Shown piece by piece: positions 17,674-27,511 of a stretch of 64,000 nt of DNA. The notes below the pieces were generated by a model. The model had not been told where the DNA came from, ran no database searches, and saw nothing but the letters and a program-made list of their open reading frames with translations. The translations under genes and the position numbers were made by a program. This DNA comes from Roseomonas sp. GTDB taxonomy: Bacteria; Pseudomonadota; Alphaproteobacteria; Acetobacterales; Acetobacteraceae. How positions within the stretch are numbered: position 1 is the stretch's first letter; the number at the start of each line of letters is the position of its first letter. The DNA lies in assembly GCA_020249145.1 (NCBI GenBank), contig JADCGF010000005.1, positions 186,001 to 250,000 on the forward strand, in the 5' to 3' direction.

Positions 17674-18414
17674 TTGGAGAACGGACATTTCGGAAATTGG
17701 TACAAAATTCTTCCAAAGCGTGATTGGCATTACGCCCTTAACCATGAACGGATCGGCGAAAAAAGAAAGCGGTCCATGAAAATTGTTGGGGGAAGTTCAC
17801 TCGCGGAGTTTAGTTCTATTTCTGGACGACGGTGGAGTTTACTCGATTTGCTAGCGTTATTTCCTGATCTAGACTTAGACCTTCAGAAATGTGGAGTTCG
17901 CAAGATTAGGTCACGTTCAAATCTAGAGGTTTTCGAAGATGGAGTGAAAACGCGATTCTCTTGGGGTTTCAGCGGGTGCGAAAACGATCAGGACCTTAGA
18001 ATGATTTTAGATAGATTTGTGCTTGACGAAAATTTCAAAGACCGTATCCGATTTGATCTCGTATCAGACGGATCGGCTGGTTTAGTCCATGTTGAGTCTA
18101 CCAATACTGACCGAGTTACGTTTCACTGGCCCGACGTTCGTGAGACGCTAGACCATTCGATGATTTCGTATGCAGACCCCATAGAGATGTTCGAAATCGT
18201 TGATCTTTATCTGGTTGCCTATCAGTTGAGTATGCTGTCGAGGTACTTCCCGGATTTATGGGTAAGGTGTATCGAATCTCAGTGTCTGGCCGCGAAACTC
18301 ATCTCACGTGCAACTGAGATTATTGGGCGAAAATTTCCAATTTTGTGTCTCTCACTTCTCAACGGCGAGAAGACCGTTATTTCCACTTATCGTGCGCCTT
18401 GGCTGACCCAGTAG
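17674..18414 (+). CDS. YaaC-like protein, probably lacking its N-terminus
   Basis: 246 residues from a TTG; the first in-frame ATG is 17776. The segments GRRWSLLDLLALFPDLD and DLYLVAYQLSMLSRYFPDLW, with a final KFPILCLSLL, look like the C-terminal two thirds of the YaaC family (about 300 residues in Bacillus, role unknown). This recognition is from memory and moderate. The frame is open upstream to 17566 without an ATG, so the gene may be truncated or frameshifted at its 5' end. Composition is AT-rich with codons unlike all neighbours. It is the only gene in a segment bounded by duplicated yraN sequence, which points to horizontal acquisition. Confidence 0.55.
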   Translation: MENGHFGNWYKILPKRDWHYALNHERIGEKRKRSMKIVGGSSLAEFSSISGRRWSLLDLLALFPDLDLDLQKCGVRKIRSRSNLEVFEDGVKTRFSWGFSGCENDQDLRMILDRFVLDENFKDRIRFDLVSDGSAGLVHVESTNTDRVTFHWPDVRETLDHSMISYADPIEMFEIVDLYLVAYQLSMLSRYFPDLWVRCIESQCLAAKLISRATEIIGRKFPILCLSLLNGEKTVISTYRAPWLTQ

Positions 18415-18526
18415 ATAAATTCGTCGCAGGTCTGCATGAGTTTTGTTTGTGTTTTGTCTTGGCCTGTCCTGGATAGGAGTAATGCCGACTTTTCGCCTAG
18501 CATCCTCCAAAACCATCAAGCGCTCA

Positions 18527-18655
18527 TCATGGCTTAATGAGAACACACTTGGTGGAAAGGGATACTGCTGCAAGGAGCGCTGCCGCATCCTGACCGGCGG
18601 CATAGGCGCGCCGGCCTCGCAGCAGGCGATGGGTGGGTGGGGTTTCGCGCTTCAT
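18527..18655 (-). pseudogene. Duplicated 5' fragment of yraN
   Basis: Read from ATG 18655 this gives MKRETPPTHRLLRGRRAY then AAGQDAAALLAA, closely matching the start of the intact yraN (MPRQTPPTHRLLRGRRAY then VAGQDAEALAAE). Similarity stops after about 30 codons and the frame ends at TGA 18529-18527. It is divergent from ggt at 18691. The simplest reading is that this is the original 5' end of yraN, left behind when the insertion, carrying its own version of the 5' end, entered. 18415-18526 holds nothing else recognisable. Confidence 0.8.
18585..18645. repeat. Right copy of the 61-bp imperfect direct repeat
   Basis: Partner of 17163-17223, differing at three positions. It lies in the yraN fragment next to ggt and marks the right boundary of the insertion. 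Confidence 0.9.
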
Positions 18656-18678
18656 TGCGCTATTCTGCCGCAAAGTAG

Positions 18679-20370
<1,692 letters not shown>

Positions 20371-20402
20371 ATGGGTTTATCCGCGCCACCAGAAATACAT
20401 GC

Positions 20403-20408
20403 TATAAA
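20403..20408 (+). promoter_or_regulatory. Possible -10 element before the CDP-sugar genes
   Basis: TATAAA at 20403-20408 lies 30 bases before the ATG of rfbF in an otherwise GC-rich gap; no good -35 is seen at 17 bp. Confidence 0.3.
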
Positions 20409-20437
20409 CCGCGCGGTGTTTTCGATTTGGGGTGTTC

Positions 20438-21214
20438 ATGATCAGAAAGGCGGTCATTCTGGCCGGGGGGCGCGGCACCAGGCTTGGCGCCGAAACCCAG
20501 CTTCGCCCGAAGCCCATGGTGGAAATCGGCGGGCGGCCCATCCTGTGGCACATCATGAAGTCCTATGCCGCTTATGGCATCAAGGATTTCGTGATTTGCC
20601 TTGGCTATAAGGGTGATCAGATCAAGGAATTCTTCCTGAACTACCGCCGGCATTCTTCGGATTTGACGCTGGATTTGGCCTCCGGCACCGCAACCTGGCT
20701 GACCCCGCCCGCCGAGGATTGGCGCGTCACGCTGGTGGACACCGGTGAGGATACGCAAACCGGCGGGCGCCTTGGCCGTGTGGCGCCGTATCTGCGCGGT
20801 GAGCAAGGCTTTTGCCTTACTTACGGTGACGGTGTTTCGGATGTGGATATCGGCGCGCTGATTGCTTTCCACCGCGCCCATGGCCGCGATGCCACCGTGA
20901 CTGCCGTGGTGCCGCCTGGTCGCTTTGGTGCCTTGGAAAGGGTGGGCGATAGCGTGCGCGCCTTTACCGAAAAACCGCCCGGCGATGGTGCCACCATCAA
21001 TGGCGGGTTTTTCGTGCTTTCGCCCCGCGTGCTGGGCCGCATTGATGGCGATGATTGCGTCTGGGAACAGGCGCCTTTGCGGGGCTTGGCGGCGGATGAT
21101 CAGCTGCGTGCCTTCGACCATCATGGCTTCTGGCACCCGATGGATACGCCACGTGATCGCGATGTGTTGGAAGGGCTTTGGCAAAGCGGCGCGGCGCCCT
21201 GGAAGAATTGGTAA
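20438..21214 (+). CDS. rfbF: Glucose-1-phosphate cytidylyltransferase
   Basis: This enzyme makes CDP-glucose from CTP and glucose-1-phosphate, the entry step to CDP-linked deoxysugars. The 258-residue protein has the nucleotidyltransferase head KAVILAGGRGTRLGAET and RPKPMVEIGGRPILWHIMKSYAAYGIKDFVICLGYKG, then YGDGVSDVDI and the RfbF-type NGGFFVLSPRVL and DHHGFWHPMDTPRD. ATG at 20438 is preceded by GGGGTG; a GTG six bases earlier is possible. Its stop overlaps the start of rfbG (TAATG). Confidence 0.93.
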   Translation: MIRKAVILAGGRGTRLGAETQLRPKPMVEIGGRPILWHIMKSYAAYGIKDFVICLGYKGDQIKEFFLNYRRHSSDLTLDLASGTATWLTPPAEDWRVTLVDTGEDTQTGGRLGRVAPYLRGEQGFCLTYGDGVSDVDIGALIAFHRAHGRDATVTAVVPPGRFGALERVGDSVRAFTEKPPGDGATINGGFFVLSPRVLGRIDGDDCVWEQAPLRGLAADDQLRAFDHHGFWHPMDTPRDRDVLEGLWQSGAAPWKNW

Positions 21215-22254
21215 TGCGCCAGCCCGCTTCTCATTTCTGGCGCGGCAAGCGCGTGCTGCTGACAGGGCATACCGGCTTCAAGGGTGCTTGGCTTGCGCTG
21301 CTGCTGGAACGCCTGGGCGCTGAGGTCTCGGGCTTTGCCCTCGCGCCGGAAGCAGGGCCCTCTGCCTTTGTCGCTTTGCGCCCCGCGATCACGTCATGCA
21401 TCGGGGATTTGCGCGATGCGGCGGCGGTGCAAGCCGCCGTGCAGGCGGCGCGGCCTGAGATTGTTTTGCATCTTGCAGCCCAGGCGCTGGTCGGGCGCGG
21501 CTATCGCGACCCCGAAGGCACCTTTGCGAGCAACGTGACGGGCACCATCAACCTGATGCAGGCACTACGCGGCGCGGGGGCGCGGGCGGCGCTGATCATC
21601 ACCAGCGACAAGGTCTATCGCAACGACAATCAAGGCCGCGCCTTTCGCGAAAATGATCCGCTTGGCGGGCATGATCCTTACAGCGCTTCCAAGGCCGCTT
21701 GCGAAATCGCGGTCGCATCCTGGCGCGCGAGTTTCGGTGCGGAATTGGGCATTATGGCCACCGCCCGCGCCGGCAATGTGATTGGCGGCGGTGATTTCGG
21801 TGCCGAACGGCTGATCCCTGATCTGGTGCGCGCGCGTATCGCGAATGGGGTGCTGATCATCCGTCGCCCCGATGCAACGCGCCCCTTCCAACATGTGCTG
21901 GATGTCCTGCGCGGCTATCTGCTGCATGCAGAAGCGCTATGGGCAGGTGCGGCACCGCCGGCGCTTAATTTCGGCCCGCGCGATGCGGAAATCTCGGTCC
22001 GTCACGTGCTGGAACTTTACGGCATGGCCGCCGGCGCGCCGATTGCGTGGGAAGCCGCGCCGGCGCCGCCCATGGAAGAAGCGCAACGCCTAGCTTTGGA
22101 TAGCAGCCTTTCCATGCGAAGCCTTGGCTGGGCGCCGCGCCATGATGCCACCAGCGCCATTGCCGCCACCGCGCGCTGGTATGAAGCCTGGCGCAGCGGC
22201 GCGGATGGCCGAGCGCTGGCGCTTGCTGAAATTGAGGATGCCCTTTCCCCATGA
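21214..22254 (+). CDS. rfbG: CDP-glucose 4,6-dehydratase
   Basis: An extended short-chain dehydrogenase that turns CDP-glucose into CDP-4-keto-6-deoxyglucose. The 346-residue protein has the NAD loop GHTGFKGAWL near residue 18, HLAAQALVGRGYRDPEGTF, the catalytic ITSDKVYRN and PYSASKAACE (Tyr-x3-Lys), and RAGNVIGGGDFG with RPDATRPFQHVLD. These are RfbG hallmarks. The start ATG at 21214 overlaps the rfbF stop by one base; a longer start at 21178 inside rfbF is unlikely. Confidence 0.93.
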   Translation: MRQPASHFWRGKRVLLTGHTGFKGAWLALLLERLGAEVSGFALAPEAGPSAFVALRPAITSCIGDLRDAAAVQAAVQAARPEIVLHLAAQALVGRGYRDPEGTFASNVTGTINLMQALRGAGARAALIITSDKVYRNDNQGRAFRENDPLGGHDPYSASKAACEIAVASWRASFGAELGIMATARAGNVIGGGDFGAERLIPDLVRARIANGVLIIRRPDATRPFQHVLDVLRGYLLHAEALWAGAAPPALNFGPRDAEISVRHVLELYGMAAGAPIAWEAAPAPPMEEAQRLALDSSLSMRSLGWAPRHDATSAIAATARWYEAWRSGADGRALALAEIEDALSP

Positions 22255-23489
22255 ATGCTGATGCGCTTTGCCGCCCCATCTCTGGTTGCCGCGCCTGCGG
22301 TGGCGCGATCAGCGCCATGTTCTGCGATTTGGGCGCGACACCACTTGCCAATGATTACCCTCTGCCTGGGTCCGCGCCGCTGCCGCGCTATCCGCTCGCC
22401 GCCGTGGTCTGCGGAACCTGCCGCATGGTACAATTGGATCATGTGGTGGAAGCCGAGGCGATCTTTACCGATTACGCCTATTTCTCCTCCTTCTCGGAGA
22501 GCTGGCTTGATCACGCCGCGCGTTACGCTTCGGCGATGCGCGAGAGGCTTGCACTCGGTGCGCAAAGCTTTGTTGTCGAAATCGCGAGCAATGATGGCTA
22601 TCTGCTGCGCAATTTCGTGGCCGCCGGCATCCCATGCCTTGGCGTGGAACCAGCCGCGAATGTGGCGGCCAGTGCGGTAGCCGCCGGCGTGCCGACCGAA
22701 GTGCGTTTCTTTGGGCGTGAAGCAGCGCGGGATATTGTGGCGCGGCGCGGCCATGCGGATTTGGTGATTGCCAATAATGTGCTGGCGCATGTGCCGGATG
22801 TGGTGGATTTCGCGGCAGGGCTTGCGCATCTCGCGGGACCGCACGGCGTGGTCACCATTGAAGCGCCGCATCTGTTGTCCTTTGTGGATGGTGTGCAATT
22901 CGATACGATTTATCATGAGCATTACGCCTATTGGTCGCTTTACGCGGTTGAACGCTTGCTGGCTGCGCAGGGCTTGCGCGTGTTTGATGTGGAGAAGCTT
23001 TCCACACATGGCGGCAGCCTCCGCTATTTCGCGACCGCCGATGCCGCGCGGGCAGATATGCCCGGTGTTGTTGCTATGCGCGCCGAAGAAGCCGCGCGGG
23101 GCATTGCGAGCGATGCCTTCTACCAAGGCTTCAATACGCGGGTCGCGGCGGTGCTTTCCGCCTTCAAGGCGTGGCTCGCGCAATGCCGGGCGCAGGGGCT
23201 GCGCCTTGGTGCCTATGGCGCCGCGGCCAAGGGCAATACCTTCCTGAATGCCGCAGGCGTGACGGCGGCAGATTTAATCGCGGTGGCAGATCGCAACCCG
23301 GCCAAGCAGAGCCGACTACTGCCAGGCAGCGCCATCCCCATTGTCTCCCCGGAAGCGCTACTCGCCAAGGCGCCGGATGTGATCCTGATACTGCCCTGGA
23401 ATTTGGCCGAGGAAATCTCCGGCCAATTACGCGCGGCGGGCTTTAAGGGGCGCCTTGCGATAGCCCTGCCAGAACCGCGCTGGCTATAG
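22251..23489 (+). CDS. SAM-dependent sugar C-methyltransferase (NovU/TylC3-like)
   Basis: A 412-residue methyltransferase of the three-part sugar C-methyltransferase family. An N-terminal zinc-binding region has Cys pairs (CRPISGCRACGG; VVCGTCRMVQL, residues about 8-62). The central SAM domain has EIASNDGYLLRNF and IANNVLAHVPDVVDF. YHEHYAYWSLYAVERL is the conserved catalytic stretch, and a C-terminal domain (LGAYGAAAKGNTFLN) ends the protein. The usual substrate is a nucleotide-activated 4-keto-6-deoxysugar, which rfbF and rfbG would supply. The four-base overlap with rfbG supports one pathway making a C-methylated CDP-sugar. No glycosyltransferase is adjacent. Confidence 0.85.
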   Translation: MNADALCRPISGCRACGGAISAMFCDLGATPLANDYPLPGSAPLPRYPLAAVVCGTCRMVQLDHVVEAEAIFTDYAYFSSFSESWLDHAARYASAMRERLALGAQSFVVEIASNDGYLLRNFVAAGIPCLGVEPAANVAASAVAAGVPTEVRFFGREAARDIVARRGHADLVIANNVLAHVPDVVDFAAGLAHLAGPHGVVTIEAPHLLSFVDGVQFDTIYHEHYAYWSLYAVERLLAAQGLRVFDVEKLSTHGGSLRYFATADAARADMPGVVAMRAEEAARGIASDAFYQGFNTRVAAVLSAFKAWLAQCRAQGLRLGAYGAAAKGNTFLNAAGVTAADLIAVADRNPAKQSRLLPGSAIPIVSPEALLAKAPDVILILPWNLAEEISGQLRAAGFKGRLAIALPEPRWL

Positions 23490-23492
23490 GAA

Positions 23493-24488
23493 TCAAGCCG
23501 CGTCGCGCCCTTCCTCCACCGCATGGCAGGCCACCATCGCATCCCCCGCCGGCTTTAATTCCGGGCGTTCCGCCTTGCAGCGCGGCCCCGCCAGCGGGCA
23601 GCGTGGGTGGAAGGCGCAGCCGGTGGGTGGGGTGATCGGGCTTGGCACCTCGCCGCCCACCGGAATGCGCGCCCGCCCGGTCATGTCCAGATCCGGGATC
23701 GCTTCCATCAGCGCGCGCGTATAGGGGTGGCGCGGGCGGCGGAACAGGCTTTCTGCCGGCGCCAATTCCGCAATGCGGCCCAGATACATGACACCGATCT
23801 GGTCACTCACCTGCCGCACCACTGCCAGGTTATGGCTGATGAACAAATAGGTCAGCCCCATGCGGGACTGCAATTCCTTCATCAAATTCAGGATTTGCGC
23901 CTGCACCGAAACATCCAGCGCCGAGGTCGGTTCATCGCACACCAGAAACTCCGGGTTGGATGACAGAGCCCGCGCAATCGAAATGCGCTGGCGCTGCCCG
24001 CCCGAGAATTCATGCGGGAACTTATGCCCATCCAGCGGCGATAGCCCTACCTGCGTCAGCAATTCCGCAACGCGCGCTTCCTGCGCGGCACGATCAGGCA
24101 AAAGCCCGAAGGCGCGGATGGGTTCGGCAATGATGTCTCCCACTCGCCAGCGCGGATTGAGCGAGGCGTAAGGATCTTGGAAGATCATCTGCATCCGCCG
24201 GCGCTGGTCGGATGCGGCGCGGGCCTCGGCCAAGTCTCGCCCATCAAACATCACCTGACCGGCGCTGGGCCGGTAAAGCCCAACCGCCAACCGTGCGACG
24301 GTGGATTTGCCGCAGCCAGATTCGCCCACCAAGGACAGGGTGCGGCCCTTTGGCACGGCCAGGCTCACGCCATCCACGGCGCGCAGCAGGCGCTTGCCTT
24401 CACCCGCAACCACGCGCTGCAAAAGGGGGCGGGAGACATCGAAATACCGCGCCGCATCGCGCAGTTCCAGAATGGGGGTATCAGCCAT
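23493..24488 (-). CDS. Dipeptide/oligopeptide ABC transporter ATP-binding protein (DppF type)
   Basis: About 331 residues. Walker A is GESGCGKST, the Q-loop is FQDPYASLNPR, the ABC signature FSGGQRQRISIARAL, Walker B LVCDEPTSALD, and the H-loop FISHNLAVV. The C-terminal oligopeptide-transporter domain has a Cys-containing stretch (CAFHPRCPLAGPRCKAERPEL), which may hold an iron-sulfur centre in this family. ATG at 24488 overlaps the end of the DppD-type gene by eight bases; the open frame extends further upstream but without homology. It is the last gene of the importer operon. Confidence 0.93.
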   Translation of the reverse strand: MADTPILELRDAARYFDVSRPLLQRVVAGEGKRLLRAVDGVSLAVPKGRTLSLVGESGCGKSTVARLAVGLYRPSAGQVMFDGRDLAEARAASDQRRRMQMIFQDPYASLNPRWRVGDIIAEPIRAFGLLPDRAAQEARVAELLTQVGLSPLDGHKFPHEFSGGQRQRISIARALSSNPEFLVCDEPTSALDVSVQAQILNLMKELQSRMGLTYLFISHNLAVVRQVSDQIGVMYLGRIAELAPAESLFRRPRHPYTRALMEAIPDLDMTGRARIPVGGEVPSPITPPTGCAFHPRCPLAGPRCKAERPELKPAGDAMVACHAVEEGRDAA

Positions 24489-25470
24489 GGGTCTTGGCCC
24501 CCCCCGCGTAAAGCCAGCAGGCGGCTTGCGTCGCACCCGCCGGCAGCAAATCCGGCCTGTCTTCCCTGCAGCGCGCGAAAACCTTGGGGCAGCGCGGGTT
24601 ATAGGCGCAGCCTTTGGGAATGGCGGAAAGCCGCGGCATGGCGCCATCAATCTGCGCGAGCCTTTCAACGCGCCGATCCAAAGGCGGGATGGAGCCCATC
24701 AGCCCCACCGTATAGGGATGGCTTGCCTGCTTCACCACATTGCGCACGGGGCCGATTTCCGCGATGCGCCCGGCATACATCACCGCAACACGGTCCGCGG
24801 TTTCAGCGATGACGCCCATATCATGCGTCACCAGCATCATCGCCGTGCCTTTTTCGCGGGCGAGGGATTTCAGCAGCGCAATGATCTGCGCTTGGATGGA
24901 AACATCCAAGGCCGTGGTCGGTTCATCCGCCACAATCAGGCGCGGCTCCGCACACAAGGCCAGCGCAATCACCACGCGCTGACGCATGCCGCCTGAGAAT
25001 TCATGTGGGTAGGAATCAATCCGCTGCGCTGCCGCCGGAATACCCACCAGATCAAGCCAGCCAATGGCGCGCTTACGTGCCTCGGCGGGCGTGATCGGCA
25101 AATGGGTTGTCATGGTTTCGGCCAATTGTCGGCCCACAGTATAGAGCGGGTTCAGCGTGGTCAGCGGGTCCTGGAAGATAGCGCCGATTTCCTTGCCGCG
25201 AATGCGGCGCATATCCTCATAGCGCAGATTATCAATGCGCTTGCCATCCAGTCGGATTTCACCGGCGGCGATACGCCCGGGCGGTTCCAAAAGACCGATG
25301 ATCGCGGCCCCGGTCATGGATTTACCGGCGCCTGATTCACCCACCACGCCCAGCACTTCACCCGCGGAAATGGTGAAGGAAACATCATCAATCGCCACCA
25401 GCGTGCCGCGGCGCGTTGGGAATTCCACGCGCAAATGGCGCACTTCAAGCAAGGGGTTCTGGCCAGACAT
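24481..25470 (-). CDS. Dipeptide/oligopeptide ABC transporter ATP-binding protein (DppD type)
   Basis: A 329-residue ATPase partner of the DppF-type protein. Walker A is GESGAGKS near residue 39, the Q-loop FQDPLTTLNP, the signature FSGGMRQRVVIALAL, Walker B LIVADEPTTALD, the H-loop MLVTHDMGVI, and the C-terminal domain has CAYNPRCPKVFARC. It overlaps the permease gene upstream by one base (TAATG). Its gene order dppA-B-C-D-F is canonical. Confidence 0.93.
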   Translation of the reverse strand: MSGQNPLLEVRHLRVEFPTRRGTLVAIDDVSFTISAGEVLGVVGESGAGKSMTGAAIIGLLEPPGRIAAGEIRLDGKRIDNLRYEDMRRIRGKEIGAIFQDPLTTLNPLYTVGRQLAETMTTHLPITPAEARKRAIGWLDLVGIPAAAQRIDSYPHEFSGGMRQRVVIALALCAEPRLIVADEPTTALDVSIQAQIIALLKSLAREKGTAMMLVTHDMGVIAETADRVAVMYAGRIAEIGPVRNVVKQASHPYTVGLMGSIPPLDRRVERLAQIDGAMPRLSAIPKGCAYNPRCPKVFARCREDRPDLLPAGATQAACWLYAGGAKTHG

Positions 25471-26384
25471 TAGCGGAGCTTCGGATTGAGGGCGTCACGC
25501 AGCCAATCGCCCAGAAGATTGACGGAAAGCACCATGGCAATCAGCGTGACGCCGGGGAAGATCGTGATCCACCATTCGCCGCTGAACAGGAAGTCATTGC
25601 CAATACGGATCAGCGTGCCAAGCGAAGGTTGCGTCGCCGGCACCCCGACGCCGAGGAAGGACAGTGTTGCCTCCGACAATATCGCCAGCCCCAGATTGAG
25701 CGTCGCAATCACCAGCACGGGCCCCAGCACATTGGGCAATACGTGGGAAAGCATGATGCGCGGTGGGGAGACACCAATCACCCGCGCCGCCTGCACATAT
25801 TCCTTATTGCGTTCCACCATGGTGGAACCACGCACGGTGCGGGCGAATTTCGGCCATTCGCTGATGCCGATGGCGAAAATCACGACGAAAAGCGCGATCT
25901 GGTCATGCACTTCGCGCGGCAGGGCAGCGCGCACCACGCCATCAATCAGAAGTGCCACCAGAATGGAGGGAAAGGTCAGCTGCACATCGCAAATGCGCAT
26001 CAACAGCGCATCCAGCTTGCCGCCCAAATACCCCGCGAGCAGCCCCAGCGTAACCCCAAGCGTGGTTGCGAAAAGCGTCGCGGAAAGCCCAACCAGCAGC
26101 GAAACCCGCGCGCCATACATGATGGCAGAAAGCACATCGCGCCCTTGATCATCGGTGCCGAGCAGATAGGCACGCTCCCCGCCCTCAATCCAGGCGGGCG
26201 GCTTGAAGGCATCCAGCAGATTGAGTGAGGCGAGGTCAAACGGGTTATGCGGCGCAATCCAGGGTGCCAATAGCGCACCCAGAATGCAGATCAGCGCCAC
26301 AATGGCCGAAAGCATGGTGATGGGGGACCGGGTGAAGGACCACCAGATATCGCTATCAAAGAACCGGCGGAGCGTATCGGTCAT
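25470..26384 (-). CDS. Dipeptide/oligopeptide ABC transporter permease (DppC type)
   Basis: A 304-residue inner-membrane permease with an N-terminal helix (SPITMLSAIVALICILGALLAPW) followed by the OppC-like cytoplasmic/periplasmic loop HNPFDLASLN and LLGTDDQGRDVLSAIMYGAR. The coupling (EAA) region is ARVIGVSPPRIMLSHVLPNV. The final SVNLLGDWLRDALNPKLR is the typical end of DppC. ATG at 26384 follows the dppB stop by two bases; a TTG at 26390 would overlap it. Confidence 0.92.
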   Translation of the reverse strand: MTDTLRRFFDSDIWWSFTRSPITMLSAIVALICILGALLAPWIAPHNPFDLASLNLLDAFKPPAWIEGGERAYLLGTDDQGRDVLSAIMYGARVSLLVGLSATLFATTLGVTLGLLAGYLGGKLDALLMRICDVQLTFPSILVALLIDGVVRAALPREVHDQIALFVVIFAIGISEWPKFARTVRGSTMVERNKEYVQAARVIGVSPPRIMLSHVLPNVLGPVLVIATLNLGLAILSEATLSFLGVGVPATQPSLGTLIRIGNDFLFSGEWWITIFPGVTLIAMVLSVNLLGDWLRDALNPKLR

Positions 26385-26386
26385 GA

Positions 26387-27370
26387 TCAATGCGCCCCCT
26401 GCCCGCGCCCGATGCGGAGCCTTGGGTCCACAGCGTAATAGAGCAGATCAACAATCAAATTGATGGTGACGAAAAGTGCGGAGATCAGCAGCAGATAGGC
26501 CGCCATCACCGGGATATCCGCCTGATTGACGGATTGAATGAACAGTAGCCCCATGCCCGGCCATTGAAACACGGTCTCCGTCACAATGGCGAAGGCGATG
26601 ATCGCCCCCAATTGCAGCCCGACAATGGTGATCACCGGCACCAGCGTATTCTTCAGCGCATGGCCGAAATGCACGGCGCGGTTGGGCAAGCCCCGCGCGC
26701 GGGCGAATTTGATGTAATCGGTGCGCAGCACTTCCAGCATCTCGGCCCGCACCAGGCGCATGATCAGCGTCAATTGGAACAGGCCGAGTGTGATGGAAGG
26801 CAGGATCAAGGCCTTGATCCCGGTCCAGGTCAGGAAGCCCGTGGACCACCAGCCAAGCTTGACCGTGTCACCACGCCCGAAGGAAGGCAGCACACCCAGC
26901 CAAACGGCAAAAACCAGGATCAGCAAAATGCCGATCAAGAAGGTGGGCAGGGAAACGCCAACAAGGCTGAAGGTCAGGAAAAACCGCGACAGCCAGGAAT
27001 TCCGGTAAAGCCCAGTATAGACCCCCAAGGGCACGCCAATCAGCAGGGCCAGAAAGGCCGCGGTGAAGGCAAGCTCCAGTGTCGCCGGCGCGCGTTCCGC
27101 AATCAAATCCGCCACAGGCCGCGACAGGCGATAGGAAAGCCCGAATTCGCCCTGCACCGCATTGCCAAGGAAGGTGCCAAATTGCACCCAGAAGGGCTGA
27201 TCCAACCCCAAATCCTTCACCAGCGCCTGGCGCTGCGCCTCCGTGAAATCCTGCCCGAGCATGATCGCCACCGGATCGCCGACATAGGCGAACATGGCGA
27301 AGGAGATCAGCGCAACGGTTAGCATTACTGGCAGCGCCTGCAGAATGCGGGAGATGATGAAGGCGAACAA
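26387..27370 (-). CDS. Dipeptide/oligopeptide ABC transporter permease (DppB type)
   Basis: A 327-residue permease opening FAFIISRILQALPVMLTVALISFAMF, with the OppB-type GDPVAIMLG loop, LGLDQPFWVQFGTFLGNAVQGEFGLSYR (read as two pieces), and the EAA loop ARARGLPNRAVHFGHALKNTLVPVI. The start is a TTG at 27370 with GGAG nine bases upstream; no better start keeps the first helix. The weak start codon and the repeat hairpins just upstream may lower its synthesis relative to the binding protein. Confidence 0.92.
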   Translation of the reverse strand: MFAFIISRILQALPVMLTVALISFAMFAYVGDPVAIMLGQDFTEAQRQALVKDLGLDQPFWVQFGTFLGNAVQGEFGLSYRLSRPVADLIAERAPATLELAFTAAFLALLIGVPLGVYTGLYRNSWLSRFFLTFSLVGVSLPTFLIGILLILVFAVWLGVLPSFGRGDTVKLGWWSTGFLTWTGIKALILPSITLGLFQLTLIMRLVRAEMLEVLRTDYIKFARARGLPNRAVHFGHALKNTLVPVITIVGLQLGAIIAFAIVTETVFQWPGMGLLFIQSVNQADIPVMAAYLLLISALFVTINLIVDLLYYAVDPRLRIGRGQGAH

Positions 27371-27388
27371 AAGGGGGTGCTCCAGTAA

Positions 27389-27508
27389 GCATTTTCAAGC
27401 CAAGTGGAATTACTTGGCGACTCGGAAAATGCGACCAAACAAAATGTCGCATTTTCAAGCCAAGTGGACTCACTTGGCGGCTCGGAAAATGCGACCAAAC
27501 AAAATCTC
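27389..27508 (-). repeat. Two tandem 60-bp palindromic repeats between dppA and dppB
   Basis: Copy 1 is 27389-27448 and copy 2 is 27449-27508. Each holds nested inverted repeats: outer arms GCATTTTC/GAAAATGC and inner arms GCCAAGT/ACTTGGC (copy 1 at 27389-27396 with 27425-27432, and 27399-27405 with 27412-27418). Arms are identical in both copies while the loops differ, as expected for selected RNA structure. GAAAATGCGAC at 27425-27435 also pairs perfectly with GTCGCATTTTC at 27446-27456 across the junction, so an alternative 11-bp hairpin is possible. The position after the binding-protein gene resembles REP-type elements that give unequal expression within an importer operon. Confidence 0.85.
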
Positions 27509-27511
27509 CAA

